The notes: generated by a model from the sequence alone, not told the origin. Counted from the first letter of the stretch, positions 47,822 through 56,749 are shown. The stretch: DNA of 64,000 bases from Arsukibacterium perlucidum DSM 18276 (GCF_000382165.1 NZ_KB907704.1:62001-126000), one strand, 5' to 3'. Made by a program: numbers and translations.

Positions 47822-49014
47822 TTTCAAAGCAAAGCCTGATTGTAGCTAAATGGGAGTTTCTGCGCTTTTTTAAATGGAAACAGCAGCTTATTTCTTATTT
47901 GCTGATGATGGCAGTTATGGCAGCTGTCGCCTTGTGGAGCTATTTCACTGACGAAAGCCGCGAGGTTTACCGGATAGCCGTACCGGCAGAGTTCAGCATC
48001 AGTAACACTGAGCAGTTCCAGTTTCAGAGGCCTAGCATCGCCCTGAGCGAACAATTAGCCCAGTTGAAAGCCGGTGAAAGCTGGCATGGTGTAGTCACAC
48101 TCAGCACGGCAACTGCTGATAAGCAGACAGTGGTGCTCCATACTCTGGCCTCTAAAAAATGGCAACAGCAACTGGAGACGGAGCTGAATAGCTATTTCAG
48201 CCAGCAATATGCGGCCAAGCTGCAGTTAACGCCGGCCCAGCTGGCTGAGCTACAACAACCAATAACGCTTGAATTTTCCTACCTGGATGAAAATTTCAAA
48301 GGCAAAGATACCCCGGAGAAAATGATTGCGCTTGGCGTGCTGATTTTATTGTTTATCGGGTTGAGTACTGCCTTTGGCCAGGTATTGTTAAGTATTACCG
48401 GTGAGAAACAACAACGGGTAACTGAACAACTATACGCTATCGTTACCCCGCAACAATGGATGGACGGCAAAGTGCTGGGCCACAGCTTAAGTGCAATGAA
48501 GGCGATGATCACGTCAGCCTTGGTAATGTTATTGGTATTTATTGTAGTCAGTGTGGTGGTAAGAGATAACGGAGTAAACCTTAGCTGGGTAAATTGGGGT
48601 GTGCTGGCGTGGCTGGTGCCCTTCGCCTTACTGGGGGTGTTGTTAAGCGCCTGCTTTATGGGAGCGATTGCCGCATCAATAGACGACCCTAATACCAGTG
48701 GCAAAGGCGCGGTGATGATGATTACCTGGCTGCCAATGCTTTTCACTTATCTGGTGATTGACAGCCCGACCGGCACGGCGATGACAGTACTAAGCTGGCT
48801 GCCACTAACCTCTTTTGCTGCGATGCCGGTTAAAATGGCAATGGTAGAGCTTCCATGGTGGCAACCCTTGCTGTCACTCCTGCTATTGCTGGTGGCTGTG
48901 TGGTGGATGCGCCGGCTCGCGGGCCGGATCTTTCTGCGCGGCATGCAAATGTATGGCAAAGAGCCGAGTTGGGGCCAGATTGTCGGCTGGGCACTGAGTA
49001 ACAAGGCAGAGTAA
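47818..49014 (+). CDS. ABC-2 type permease (NatB-like)
   Basis: The 398-residue membrane protein has one N-terminal helix (about 25-42), then a periplasmic domain of about 140 residues. A cluster of five or six helices from about 165 follows, the ABC-2 permease layout. The GEKQQRVTEQLYAIVTPQQWMDGKVLG segment is the coupling region seen in NatB-like permeases. It is translated from the same message as the preceding ATPase. Confidence 0.9.
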   Translation: MISKQSLIVAKWEFLRFFKWKQQLISYLLMMAVMAAVALWSYFTDESREVYRIAVPAEFSISNTEQFQFQRPSIALSEQLAQLKAGESWHGVVTLSTATADKQTVVLHTLASKKWQQQLETELNSYFSQQYAAKLQLTPAQLAELQQPITLEFSYLDENFKGKDTPEKMIALGVLILLFIGLSTAFGQVLLSITGEKQQRVTEQLYAIVTPQQWMDGKVLGHSLSAMKAMITSALVMLLVFIVVSVVVRDNGVNLSWVNWGVLAWLVPFALLGVLLSACFMGAIAASIDDPNTSGKGAVMMITWLPMLFTYLVIDSPTGTAMTVLSWLPLTSFAAMPVKMAMVELPWWQPLLSLLLLLVAVWWMRRLAGRIFLRGMQMYGKEPSWGQIVGWALSNKAE

Positions 49015-49206
49015 CAACGCAGATTAGTTGTCACAGCGCCGCAACAACTGGCCAGGCATTGAACCAATCGGCTTAGTGCCTGCCTAAAGGCGCAGCTGTA
49101 CTGAAAGTTTGCAGGTTATTCGTTATTTATACTGCCGTTATCAGCGCTGCGGGCGACAGCCCGGGCTAATTGCTTTATCATGGTACCGGTTTTTCTTGGA
49201 GTGGTT

Positions 49207-49548
49207 ATGTTTAATTCTTCGTTTCGTCAGCAGGCTGCCGCCTGGCAGCAACAGTTTTCCCAGCGTCAGCGTGGCAATTTGCTGCAGCGCTTGCTGGCAT
49301 GGCTGGTTTTGGGTGTGATGCTGGTGATAGCGACTGCTATATTGTTATTTATGTTGCTGCTAAGCTGGCTGGTTATTCCATTCGTCATTTATCGTTACCG
49401 CAAAAAAATGCGGCGCTTTACTGAGGCAGCCAGGCAACACGCTGAGCAAGCTGAGCAGCAAGGGGGGCAGCAGAGCGCCTTTCGGCAACAGCAGGGCCGC
49501 GACAGTCGGGTAATTGAAGGAGAAGTCTTGCACAAGGACGAGCGCTAG
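49207..49548 (+). CDS. Small single-pass membrane protein
   Basis: The 113-residue protein has a long hydrophobic segment (about 29-63, one or two helices), a basic stretch RYRKKMRR just after it, and a glutamine-rich soluble tail. The tail ends in a VIEGEVLHKDE motif that recurs at the ends of small membrane proteins in gammaproteobacteria. No function is recognised. TTGGAG lies before ATG 49207, so the ATG 27 bp upstream is not used. Confidence 0.65.
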   Translation: MFNSSFRQQAAAWQQQFSQRQRGNLLQRLLAWLVLGVMLVIATAILLFMLLLSWLVIPFVIYRYRKKMRRFTEAARQHAEQAEQQGGQQSAFRQQQGRDSRVIEGEVLHKDER

Positions 49549-49578
49549 CCGCAGCAACTAATGATGCTTAATCAGCAG

Positions 49579-50052
49579 TTAGTTGGCTGGTTGGGCCGCT
49601 AACTTACTCTGGATATAATCGCCGTGGCGGATAAACAACAAATCGGCAATTTTCCTGAGCATCACTTCTTCATTAGGCTCCAGCTCACCATCAGCAAACG
49701 CTACTTTCCATAATTGGTCCAACAGTTCCAGCCGCTGTGGATAAGGCATGTCTTTAAGTTTACTGGTAAAACCATGCAGGCAGGTCGCATCGCCCGCCTG
49801 GGCCAGGGCCGCAGCAAAAACCGGTTCAGCGCGCGCCGCGGTTAACCGGAATTCGGTTTGCAGATATTGCAGCACGACATCATGTTCCTGTTGTTCAGAA
49901 CTAAAATCGGCATGTGACAACTGCAGCATTAGCACGACTGCCAGATACTGTTGTTCGGTCAGCCCGGCATCACGCCATTGCTGATGGGTATTGCCACTGC
50001 CTTGCCAGTCAGAATTTGATTTTTCCAGTAAATTTTTAAACAAGTTAAACAT
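49579..50052 (-). CDS. TerB family tellurite-resistance-like protein
   Basis: The 157-residue cytoplasmic protein is helical and matches the TerB family, with a central acidic metal-binding-type segment VAFADGELEPNEEVMLRKIADLL. No other ter genes are nearby, so tellurite resistance should not be assumed. The TerB fold also occurs in DjlA and in stress-related proteins. GGAG precedes the ATG. It is convergent with the small membrane protein gene at 49207 and divergent from mtfA. Confidence 0.85.
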   Translation of the reverse strand: MFNLFKNLLEKSNSDWQGSGNTHQQWRDAGLTEQQYLAVVLMLQLSHADFSSEQQEHDVVLQYLQTEFRLTAARAEPVFAAALAQAGDATCLHGFTSKLKDMPYPQRLELLDQLWKVAFADGELEPNEEVMLRKIADLLFIRHGDYIQSKLAAQPAN

Positions 50053-50179
50053 AGAGGCTCCACTTTTGCTTTATTCTGACGGCGCCCGGCGCCGCTTGAT
50101 TTGGGTAAGACGCAACCCCATTCAAACAGTTCAGTGATTCTGCATCGTTGCTGCATCAATAGCTTAAGGATACCAAAAT

Positions 50180-51001
50180 TTGCCCATCCTGATTGTGATA
50201 CTTGTCGGCGCCCTGATTATCGGCGTGGTGCTGGGACAAGCGCCCTGGCGTCGATACCGGCGTCGCCAAATCACTGCCAGGCCTTTTCCGGCCGGTTGGC
50301 GGACTATTCTGAAACAGCGGATGCCCTATTTCCGCGCCTTACCCACAGACTTACAACTGCAGCTAAAAAAACACATTCAGGTATTTATTGCCGAGAAAAA
50401 ATTTGTCGGTTGTGATGGTATTACGGTAACCGATGATATGCGGGTCACTATTGCCGCCCAGGCCTGTTTGCTACTGCTGAACCGGCCTGATTACTATTAC
50501 CCTAAGCTCGAGCAGATTTTAATTTACCCCTCAGCTTTTATTGTCCATGGCGCCTCGCCTGATGCCGCCGGGGTGGTATCTGAACAGCGGCGGGTGTTAA
50601 GTGGTGAGTCCTGGGGCCAGGGCAAGGTCGTGCTGAGCTGGCAGGATGCGCTGCAAGGCGCAGCAAAGCCGCATGATGGCCGTAATGTGGTGATCCATGA
50701 GTTTGCCCATCAACTGGATCAGGAGAAGGGCATGGCAACCGGTGCACCGCTGCTTAGCCGCAGCAGTGATTATCAGCAATGGTCAACGGTAATGCAGCAG
50801 GCTTTTGGCCAGCTGCAGCAGCAAACTGCTCAGGGTATCAGTGGCTTACTCGATGGATATGGGGCGACCAATCCGGCCGAGTTTTTTGCGGTTATTTCTG
50901 AAGTGTTTTTTGAACAACCAGAGCAATTACAGGCGCAATATCCGGCGTTGTACCAGCAATTAAGCCAGTTTTACCGCTTAAACCCGCTAAGTTGGAACTA
51001 G
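50180..51001 (+). CDS. mtfA: MtfA/M90 family zinc peptidase
   Basis: The 273-residue protein has an N-terminal transmembrane segment (about 2-20) and the M90 catalytic motif HEFAH at residues 173-177, with the downstream YGATNPAEFFAVISEVFFE segment carrying the further metal ligand. E. coli MtfA interacts with the repressor Mlc and tunes glucose PTS genes; the peptidase domain is the same here, but the membrane anchor differs. The start is a TTG with AAGGAT upstream. No mlc-like gene is nearby. Confidence 0.88.
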   Translation: MPILIVILVGALIIGVVLGQAPWRRYRRRQITARPFPAGWRTILKQRMPYFRALPTDLQLQLKKHIQVFIAEKKFVGCDGITVTDDMRVTIAAQACLLLLNRPDYYYPKLEQILIYPSAFIVHGASPDAAGVVSEQRRVLSGESWGQGKVVLSWQDALQGAAKPHDGRNVVIHEFAHQLDQEKGMATGAPLLSRSSDYQQWSTVMQQAFGQLQQQTAQGISGLLDGYGATNPAEFFAVISEVFFEQPEQLQAQYPALYQQLSQFYRLNPLSWN

Positions 51002-51017
51002 AGGAACAGGAAAGTCA

Positions 51018-51197
51018 TTACATAAAAAAATATTTAATTAGGTAAGCGCCCAGCATCACCGCCATCAGCGGGTAGATCCAGCGGGCCAGCTTGCCTAAAT
51101 CCTGCTCTTCGGTTTTTTTACCAAACTTTTCCAGTAAGGTTACCAGTACAAACAGGCTGATAAATAATATCACCAGAATGGTCAGTAAGTTACCCAT
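51018..51197 (-). CDS. 59-residue two-helix membrane protein
   Basis: The sequence encodes 59 residues with one hydrophobic helix at 4-22, a charged loop EKFGKKTEEQDLGK at 23-36, and a second helix at about 38-58. AAGGA lies 11 bases before the ATG. The charged loop fits a helical hairpin with a cytosolic turn. No family is recognised. It is convergent with mtfA and lies 16 bp from its end. Composition and the ribosome site favour a real gene. Confidence 0.7.
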   Translation of the reverse strand: MGNLLTILVILFISLFVLVTLLEKFGKKTEEQDLGKLARWIYPLMAVMLGAYLIKYFFM

Positions 51198-51351
51198 AAT
51201 ATTGATTCCTTGGAAGTGGGTGTGTGCTAAGGCTGCACTTTACCACCGGGCTTTGGCTCAGGCCAATAGCGGCTGCAAAAGTTCTGGCAACAGGCTACAG
51301 TAGGCGCCGGTATTTTTTTATTATTAACTGAGTTTTGCTAAAAGCAGCATT

Positions 51352-53643
51352 ATGGCCCAACCCGAACTCGACAGCGGTTATTACCTGCAGCACTTTAACG
51401 AGTTACTGCAGTTTGTCAGCGAGCATTATCAGCCGGTATTAACCAGTGACAGCCGCCTGTTTATCAACGATTTTAGCGCGCTAAATGAAAGCGCCCGGCA
51501 ATTGCTGGTGCGGATGCTCAACCGCAAAGGCCTGGTATTCAGTGACGCTGAGCTTAGCTACCTTGAAATTGGCCCGGCTGCGCCAGTGCTGGCCGAGCTA
51601 ACCGCCAGGGGTTTTACGGCGCCACTGACCAGCAGCGACTTAGCCGATTTCTGGCTACGGCTAACTAAAGACACCCTGTGGCAATTACTGCAACTGGCTA
51701 AAAATGAGTTTGCGCCGGCATATTGGGCCGCCCTTACCGCTAGCATGGCGATAAAAAAAAGCCAGACCAAGCCGTTATTGCTTGGCGCCGCGTTAAAGCT
51801 GCCGGTCGATTGGCTGACGCTTATCGATAAACTGCCACAGCGCTATGTCGCGCTGCAGCGCCAGGATGCCCTGAATTATTTATATTTTCTGTATTTTGGC
51901 CGGATTGAGGCCAACTTATCACTGTTTACCTTACGCGATTTAGGGATCCGGCAAAGCGGCCAGTTTAAACAGCAGTTTCAGCCACGCTTTACCGAGGCCC
52001 CACAGGCGCTGTTGGCCTACCAGCTGGCCAAAGCCAAACCGGCAATTATCGAGCTTAGCAAGCAGCTGAAAAAACAGCCGGAAAGTGCAGCGCAGGCGTT
52101 AAGCCAGTGGCTTAACGAGGTTAGTAGCTGGCCTGCTGCTGCGGATAACAGCAGCGAAGATCAAGCGCTGCAACTAAAGCGCAGCGAGCACTGTTATCTG
52201 CTGGGGAAACTGGCCGAGCAATATAAGCTTAATGATCTAGCCATTAGCTTCTACCAGCTTAGTAATGGCTTTCCGGCCAGTGAGCGGTTAGCGCGTCTTT
52301 ACTATTTACAGGAGCAGTCACAAGATCAGTTACAGGAGCAAGCGGGGCTCCAGAATGATCCCGGCCGTTGCCAGAGCTACTTGCAGCAACTGCTGGCCGA
52401 TCCCAGCTGTGATGAAGAGTGGCTGTTTGCCGAAGATTTCTACCGGCGCAAGTTTTACCCCAGCGGCGGCGTACAGCGCTCGCAACTTACCTGCTTATTG
52501 CACGACGCGCCGATTGTCGGGGTAGACGAGCTGTATCTGGGCCAGGCCGAGCAGGGCTTAATCGGCCATTACCAGGCCCAGGGTTATACGGTTTTTCACG
52601 GCGAAAATAACCTGTGGCTGGCACTATTTGGCCTCTGGTTCTGGCATGAGTTATTTGAGCATCAGCTAAGCGCCCTGCATAACCCGTTTGAACGCCGGCC
52701 CCGCAACCTGGCCAGCGGCGGCTTTTATCAGCAATTTGCTGAAGTGATTGAGCAGAAACTGCAACAGCTCACTGCCCCCAATGCTGCCAGTCAGCTACTG
52801 GCAGCTATTACTACCCACTATGGTAAAGCTAATAACTTGTTTTACTGGCATACCGAGTTAGCTGAGCAGTTAATGCCGCTATTAAGCTTTGCACCGCAAA
52901 ACGAAGACGGCAGCAGTGCACTCGCGCCAATCCTGCGTGCTATGGTGCAGGATTTTAAGCGCCACTCTAGCGGTTACCCCGATTTATTGCTGATTAAAGA
53001 CCAGCAGCTTCAGTTTATTGAAGTAAAAGCACCCGGCGATAAAATTCAGCGCCACCAGTTGGCCAGGCTACTGGCGCTTAACAACGCTGGCTTTAACGCC
53101 CGGATTGAAAAACTGCAGTGGATGGTCGACCCCAATCGCTTATATGTAGTGCTGGATGTCGAAACCACCGGTGGTAAGGCAGGCAGTGACAGGGTTATCG
53201 AAATTGGTGCGGTAAAAGTACAGGCCGGCGAGGTGCTAGATACCTTTAGCACCTTAATTAACCCGCAGCGCTATATTCCGTCGTTTATCACCCGCCTAAC
53301 TGGCATTAACAGCGCAATGGTTGCCAACGCGCCAACTTTTGCTGATATTGCCGCTAAGTTAAGTGAATTCCTGCAAGCTGCAGTATTTGTCGCTCATAAT
53401 AGCAAGTTCGATTACGGCTTTATCCGCGCCGAGTTCACCCGGCTGGATATACCGTTCGCCATGCCGCAGCTATGCACCGTAGTTAATATGCGCCGCTACT
53501 ACCCAGGGCTGGAGTCCTATAGTTTAGGCAAGCTCTGCCAGCACTTCGACATTAAACTCAGCAACCACCACCGCGCCCTGGATGATGCCACCGCCACAGT
53601 TGAGTTGCTGAAGATGATTAATGCCCGACGACAACTGAGCTAG
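51352..53643 (+). CDS. FAN1-type VRR-NUC nuclease fused to a DnaQ-like 3'-5' exonuclease
   Basis: The first 600 residues of this 763-residue protein match bacterial FAN1, a structure-specific nuclease of interstrand crosslink repair. They start with a winged-helix part (YYLQHFNELLQFV, LLVRMLNRKGLVF) and a TPR-like helical region. The nuclease part follows: FHGENNLWLALFGLWFW, then PDLLLI and FIEVKAPGD, with the VRR-NUC acidic residues and lysine present. The C-terminal 165 residues are a DEDDh exonuclease: DVETTG (about 600), AHNSKFD and HHRALDDA, all catalytic residues kept. Bacterial FAN1 alone is about 550-560 residues, so the exonuclease is an added domain in one frame. Both activities are predicted active; the joint role is inferred to be crosslink or flap processing. 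Confidence 0.9.
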   Translation: MAQPELDSGYYLQHFNELLQFVSEHYQPVLTSDSRLFINDFSALNESARQLLVRMLNRKGLVFSDAELSYLEIGPAAPVLAELTARGFTAPLTSSDLADFWLRLTKDTLWQLLQLAKNEFAPAYWAALTASMAIKKSQTKPLLLGAALKLPVDWLTLIDKLPQRYVALQRQDALNYLYFLYFGRIEANLSLFTLRDLGIRQSGQFKQQFQPRFTEAPQALLAYQLAKAKPAIIELSKQLKKQPESAAQALSQWLNEVSSWPAAADNSSEDQALQLKRSEHCYLLGKLAEQYKLNDLAISFYQLSNGFPASERLARLYYLQEQSQDQLQEQAGLQNDPGRCQSYLQQLLADPSCDEEWLFAEDFYRRKFYPSGGVQRSQLTCLLHDAPIVGVDELYLGQAEQGLIGHYQAQGYTVFHGENNLWLALFGLWFWHELFEHQLSALHNPFERRPRNLASGGFYQQFAEVIEQKLQQLTAPNAASQLLAAITTHYGKANNLFYWHTELAEQLMPLLSFAPQNEDGSSALAPILRAMVQDFKRHSSGYPDLLLIKDQQLQFIEVKAPGDKIQRHQLARLLALNNAGFNARIEKLQWMVDPNRLYVVLDVETTGGKAGSDRVIEIGAVKVQAGEVLDTFSTLINPQRYIPSFITRLTGINSAMVANAPTFADIAAKLSEFLQAAVFVAHNSKFDYGFIRAEFTRLDIPFAMPQLCTVVNMRRYYPGLESYSLGKLCQHFDIKLSNHHRALDDATATVELLKMINARRQLS

Positions 53644-53767
53644 TGCCAAAGCGTGTGCAAGAATCAGGGCAAACAATGCTAATATCGACGGCAAATGGGT
53701 TGTGCGACATGGTATTGTCGAACTAACTGACCGCAGCACAATTAGCAACAGAGCAAAAGGAGAGCGT

Positions 53768-54406
53768 GTGGACCCGGATTTCTGGCAGGAAAAGTGGCAA
53801 AAAAGAGAAATAGCCTTTCATCAGGCAGCGGCTAACCCATTACTGGTAAGCTGTTTCGATCAGCTGGCGATAGCGCCTGAAGCCCGGGTTTTTCTGCCAC
53901 TCTGTGGTAAAAGTGTGGACAGTCACTGGCTATTAGCGCGCGGTTATCGGGTAGTTGGCGCGGAATTAAGTGAAGTTGCGGTAACAGAGCTGTTTGCTGA
54001 GCTGGGGCTGACACCGACCGTTAGTACTGTGGGTAAATTACAGCATTACAGTGCTGATAAGCTTGAGGTATTTGTCGGTGATATTTTTGATTTGTCGCAA
54101 GTTAGCTTGGGCCCGGTTGCCGCCATATATGACCGGGCAGCGTTGGTAGCACTGCCAGACTCTATGCGCAAACGCTACGCAGAGCACCTGGTAACTATCA
54201 GCCAGGGCGCGCCGCAACTGGTTATTTGCTTTGAATATGATCAGGCGATGCTGGCCGGGCCGCCTTTTTCGGTTGATAGCGCAGAAATCGATACACTGTA
54301 CAGCGCTGTTTATCATCTTAACTGTCTGGCAGAACTTGAGGTACCGGGCGGCTTAAAGAAAAAGTGTCAGGCCACTGAACGCGCCTGGCTTTTAAGCAAG
54401 CAATAA
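53768..54406 (+). CDS. tpm: Thiopurine S-methyltransferase
   Basis: The 212-residue protein is a SAM-dependent methyltransferase of the TPMT family. It has DFWQEKWQKREIAFH near the start, the LPLCGKSVDSHWLL motif and the SAM-binding VVGAELSEVAV. Bacterial members act on thiopurines and on selenium or tellurium compounds. GTG 53768 is chosen because AGGAG lies 5 bases before it and the protein then starts like the family. It is followed by metY after 102 bp with its own promoter. Confidence 0.93.
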   Translation: MDPDFWQEKWQKREIAFHQAAANPLLVSCFDQLAIAPEARVFLPLCGKSVDSHWLLARGYRVVGAELSEVAVTELFAELGLTPTVSTVGKLQHYSADKLEVFVGDIFDLSQVSLGPVAAIYDRAALVALPDSMRKRYAEHLVTISQGAPQLVICFEYDQAMLAGPPFSVDSAEIDTLYSAVYHLNCLAELEVPGGLKKKCQATERAWLLSKQ

Positions 54407-54431
54407 CCTTTTCTGCAACTTTCTTTCATTT

Positions 54432-54455
54432 GGACGTCCAGATGTATAGATTGAC
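54432..54455 (+). promoter_or_regulatory. Candidate MetJ boxes upstream of metY
   Basis: GGACGTCC (54432-54439) and AGATGTAT (54440-54447) are adjacent 8-mers, each matching six of eight bases of the met box AGACGTCT. AGATTGAC follows as a weaker third. They overlap the -35 region of the metY promoter, so methionine repression by MetJ with SAM is likely. Confidence 0.65.
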
Positions 54456-54479
54456 ATGTTGTCAGGGCTATGCTTTGAT
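54451..54479 (+). promoter_or_regulatory. Sigma-70 promoter of metY
   Basis: TTGACA (54451-54456) and TTTGAT (54474-54479) are separated by 17 bases, 30 bp before the start codon. Confidence 0.6.
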
Positions 54480-54508
54480 AAAAGGCTATTTATTCCGGAG
54501 GATTGGCG

Positions 54509-55783
54509 ATGAAACGAGAAACCATAGCACTACATCATGGCTACCAGCCCGATAATCAGCATTCGGTGGCAGTACCTATTCACCAAACCAGTTCGTTTAG
54601 CTTTGACAGTGCCCAGCACGCGGCAGACTTGTTTGATTTAAAAGTGACCGGCAATATTTATTCCCGCATTATGAACCCTACTTGCGAGGTACTGGAGCAG
54701 CGCATAGCGGCTCTGGAAGGCGGTATTGGTGCACTGGCAGTGGCATCCGGCATGGCGGCTATTACCTATGCCATTCAAACTATTGCAGAAACCGGCGATA
54801 ATATTATTTCAATTAATGAGCTTTATGGTGGCACTTACAACTTATTCGCTCATACATTTCCTCGCCAGGGCATTGAGGTGCGCTTTGCCAATAAAGACGA
54901 CTACCATGCTATAGAACAGCTGATTGATGCGCGCACCAGAGCCGTATACTGCGAAAGCATTGGTAACCCCTCTGGCAGTCTTGTTGATATTGAAAAACTG
55001 GCGGAACTGGCACACCGCCATGGTTTGCCTTTAATTGTTGATAACACTGTTGCTACGCCATTTTTGTGGCGGCCTATTGAACATGGGGCCGACATAGTGG
55101 TGCATTCGGCGACCAAATACATTGGCGGCCATGGTACTACTATAGGTGGCCTGATTGTCGACTCCGGTAAGTTTCCCTGGGCACAGCATGCCAAACGTTT
55201 TCCGTTATTAAACGAGCCGGATATTTCTTACCATGGTGTTAGTTACACCCGCGATGTTGGCGATGCTGCCTTTATTGCCCGCGCCCGGGTAGTGCCGCTG
55301 CGCAATATGGGAGCGGCGTTAAGTGCGCAGGCTGCCTGGAACTTATTGCAGGGTCTGGAAACACTGGCTTTGCGTATTGAGCGCGTTAATCAAAACACTC
55401 TGGCGGTGGCCAGCTGGCTTGAGCAGCAACCCCAAATTGGCTGGGTGAAATATGCTGCTTTGCCGCAGCATAAAGACCATGCTTTAGCCCAAAAATACAT
55501 GCAGGGGCAGGCATCGGGTATTCTTAGTTTTGGCATTAATGGCGGTCGGGAAGCAGCAGCCCGCTTTTACGATGCATTGCAGCTTATCCTGCGGCTGGTC
55601 AATATTGGTGATGCTAAAAGTTGTGCTGCTATTCCTGCTGCAACAACCCATCGCCAGCTAAACGATACAGAATTGGCTGCGGCAGGGGTATCGGCCGATA
55701 TGGTGCGTTTATCCATTGGCATTGAGCATATTGATGACTTACTGGCTGATTTACAGCAAGCGTTAATTGCTGTATCTGCCTGA
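54509..55783 (+). CDS. metY: O-acetylhomoserine (thiol)-lyase type PLP enzyme
   Basis: The 424-residue enzyme belongs to the Cys/Met metabolism PLP family and should form homocysteine from O-acetylhomoserine and sulfide. Seen in sequence are the YSRIMNPT cofactor-phosphate region, ALAVASGMAA, the conserved DNTVATPFLWRPIEHGAD stretch, and the PLP lysine in SATKYIGGHGT. The length is typical of MetY and longer than MetB/MetC (about 380-400). GGAGG precedes ATG 54509; a TTG 6 bp earlier is not preferred. MetJ-like boxes upstream support a role in methionine synthesis. A MetZ-like activity cannot be ruled out. Confidence 0.9.
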   Translation: MKRETIALHHGYQPDNQHSVAVPIHQTSSFSFDSAQHAADLFDLKVTGNIYSRIMNPTCEVLEQRIAALEGGIGALAVASGMAAITYAIQTIAETGDNIISINELYGGTYNLFAHTFPRQGIEVRFANKDDYHAIEQLIDARTRAVYCESIGNPSGSLVDIEKLAELAHRHGLPLIVDNTVATPFLWRPIEHGADIVVHSATKYIGGHGTTIGGLIVDSGKFPWAQHAKRFPLLNEPDISYHGVSYTRDVGDAAFIARARVVPLRNMGAALSAQAAWNLLQGLETLALRIERVNQNTLAVASWLEQQPQIGWVKYAALPQHKDHALAQKYMQGQASGILSFGINGGREAAARFYDALQLILRLVNIGDAKSCAAIPAATTHRQLNDTELAAAGVSADMVRLSIGIEHIDDLLADLQQALIAVSA

Positions 55784-56082
55784 TAACGCCAGTTGAAGTG
55801 GTAACTTGTTTTGCCACTGCCCTTGAGTTGTTAATGCCAGGCCCATGTAACCGCGACGCCCTTAATTTAACGCCCTACCTGCGCCAGCGAGTAGAGTAGG
55901 TTGAACGGCAAAAGCAACAACTCGGGGCTGGCTATCTCAACCCTATTCTGAATTAAAACCTGCAGCTAATTTACCCATTACTATTCCCTTTAGAAAATAA
56001 CCCCTCGTTAGAGTTGCGGGTTGCGCAACTTGCTATTACTATAGACGGATATCCGACAAACAGTCGCATAAGGAGGTGACTA
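55784..56082. other. Gene-free stretch of about 300 bp
   Basis: No convincing reading frame, RNA or terminator is seen. The only structure noticed is a pair of 8-bp inverted repeats, GAGTTGTT (55825-55832) and AACAACTC (55916-55923), 83 bp apart. The end carries the ribosome site of the next gene. Confidence 0.5.
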
Positions 56083-56361
56083 TTGCTGGTGACGTTAAAG
56101 CCGGGCACGGAGGCCAGCACCCAAGCGGCGTTGGCTGAGCTGTCAGCAATAGCCAGAGACGAAGTGTCAGATGTTATTCAGGTGCTGGAAATGGCCGAAT
56201 CACTGCAGGAAGCCAAGCAAGCTTTAGTGGACGACATGCTGATTGATGGCAGCTGTTTCAGTGTATCTATTCGGGAGAATTTTCAGTTTGTTGTCGCTGG
56301 TGTGCTCGGACAAAGTGCTGACGATGAAGTACTGATGATAGAGGTAAAGCTGTACCTGTAG
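56083..56361 (+). CDS. Small protein paired with a HigA-type regulator, possible RelE/HigB-like toxin
   Basis: The 92-residue acidic protein starts at TTG with a very strong ribosome site (AAGGAGGTGA). No family is certain. The C-terminal half, SCFSVSIRENFQFVVAG...EVLMIEVKLYL, follows the beta-strand pattern of HigB/RelE toxins (SIR-x-N-x-Q-x-R...EI-x-D-Y-H), but the catalytic basic residues are absent. The next gene, 73 bp downstream, is a HigA-like XRE protein, the usual toxin-antitoxin order for higBA. It could be an inactive or divergent toxin, or an unrelated partner. Confidence 0.5.
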   Translation: MLVTLKPGTEASTQAALAELSAIARDEVSDVIQVLEMAESLQEAKQALVDDMLIDGSCFSVSIRENFQFVVAGVLGQSADDEVLMIEVKLYL

Positions 56362-56434
56362 TTTTTAGCAAATTCAGCGTACAAAATTGAGTAAAGAAGT
56401 AAGCCAAGAGGTTATTAACCTGGGAAGATATACA

Positions 56435-56749
56435 ATGAAAAACACAACTGAATTAATGACCACCGAAGAGCTGCGTTCAGCTGGCCTTATTGGTGCGCCT
56501 AAAGCTGCCGGTGCCCATGTTAAACGATTTTTGCAGCGCAAAGGTCTTACAGCAGCCGATGCTGCGCGGGATTTAAATGTGGCTAAGTCTACTGTTACCC
56601 GGTTAATTAACGGCGAAAGTGAACTGAGTATTGAGCTGGCTACCAAAATGAAGCGGGTTTACAACGCACCGGTTGAGCTGTTCTTTCGTATAGATGCCCA
56701 ATATAAAGCCTATTTAGTAGCGCAAAATCTAAGCAAGTCTGTAGCCTGA
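56435..56749 (+). CDS. HigA-type XRE family DNA-binding protein
   Basis: The 104-residue protein has a helix-turn-helix of the XRE type: KGLTAADAARDLNVAKSTVTRLINGESELSIELATKM. The flanking pattern, with a C-terminal NAPVELFFRIDAQYKAYLVAQ segment, is typical of HigA antitoxins. ATG 56435 is preferred, with GGGAAG upstream, over a frame extension of 48 bp. It probably represses its own operon with the small gene before it. Antitoxin function is inferred from the family and the pairing. Confidence 0.85.
   Translation: MKNTTELMTTEELRSAGLIGAPKAAGAHVKRFLQRKGLTAADAARDLNVAKSTVTRLINGESELSIELATKMKRVYNAPVELFFRIDAQYKAYLVAQNLSKSVA

Noticed and set aside
49579-50052. A tellurite resistance operon
   Set aside because: Only one TerB-fold gene is present; no terA, terC, terD or terZ neighbours are seen.
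55784-56082. An integron attC site or transposase remnant
   Set aside because: TAACGCC occurs, but no matching core site, symmetric stem or coding remnant was found.
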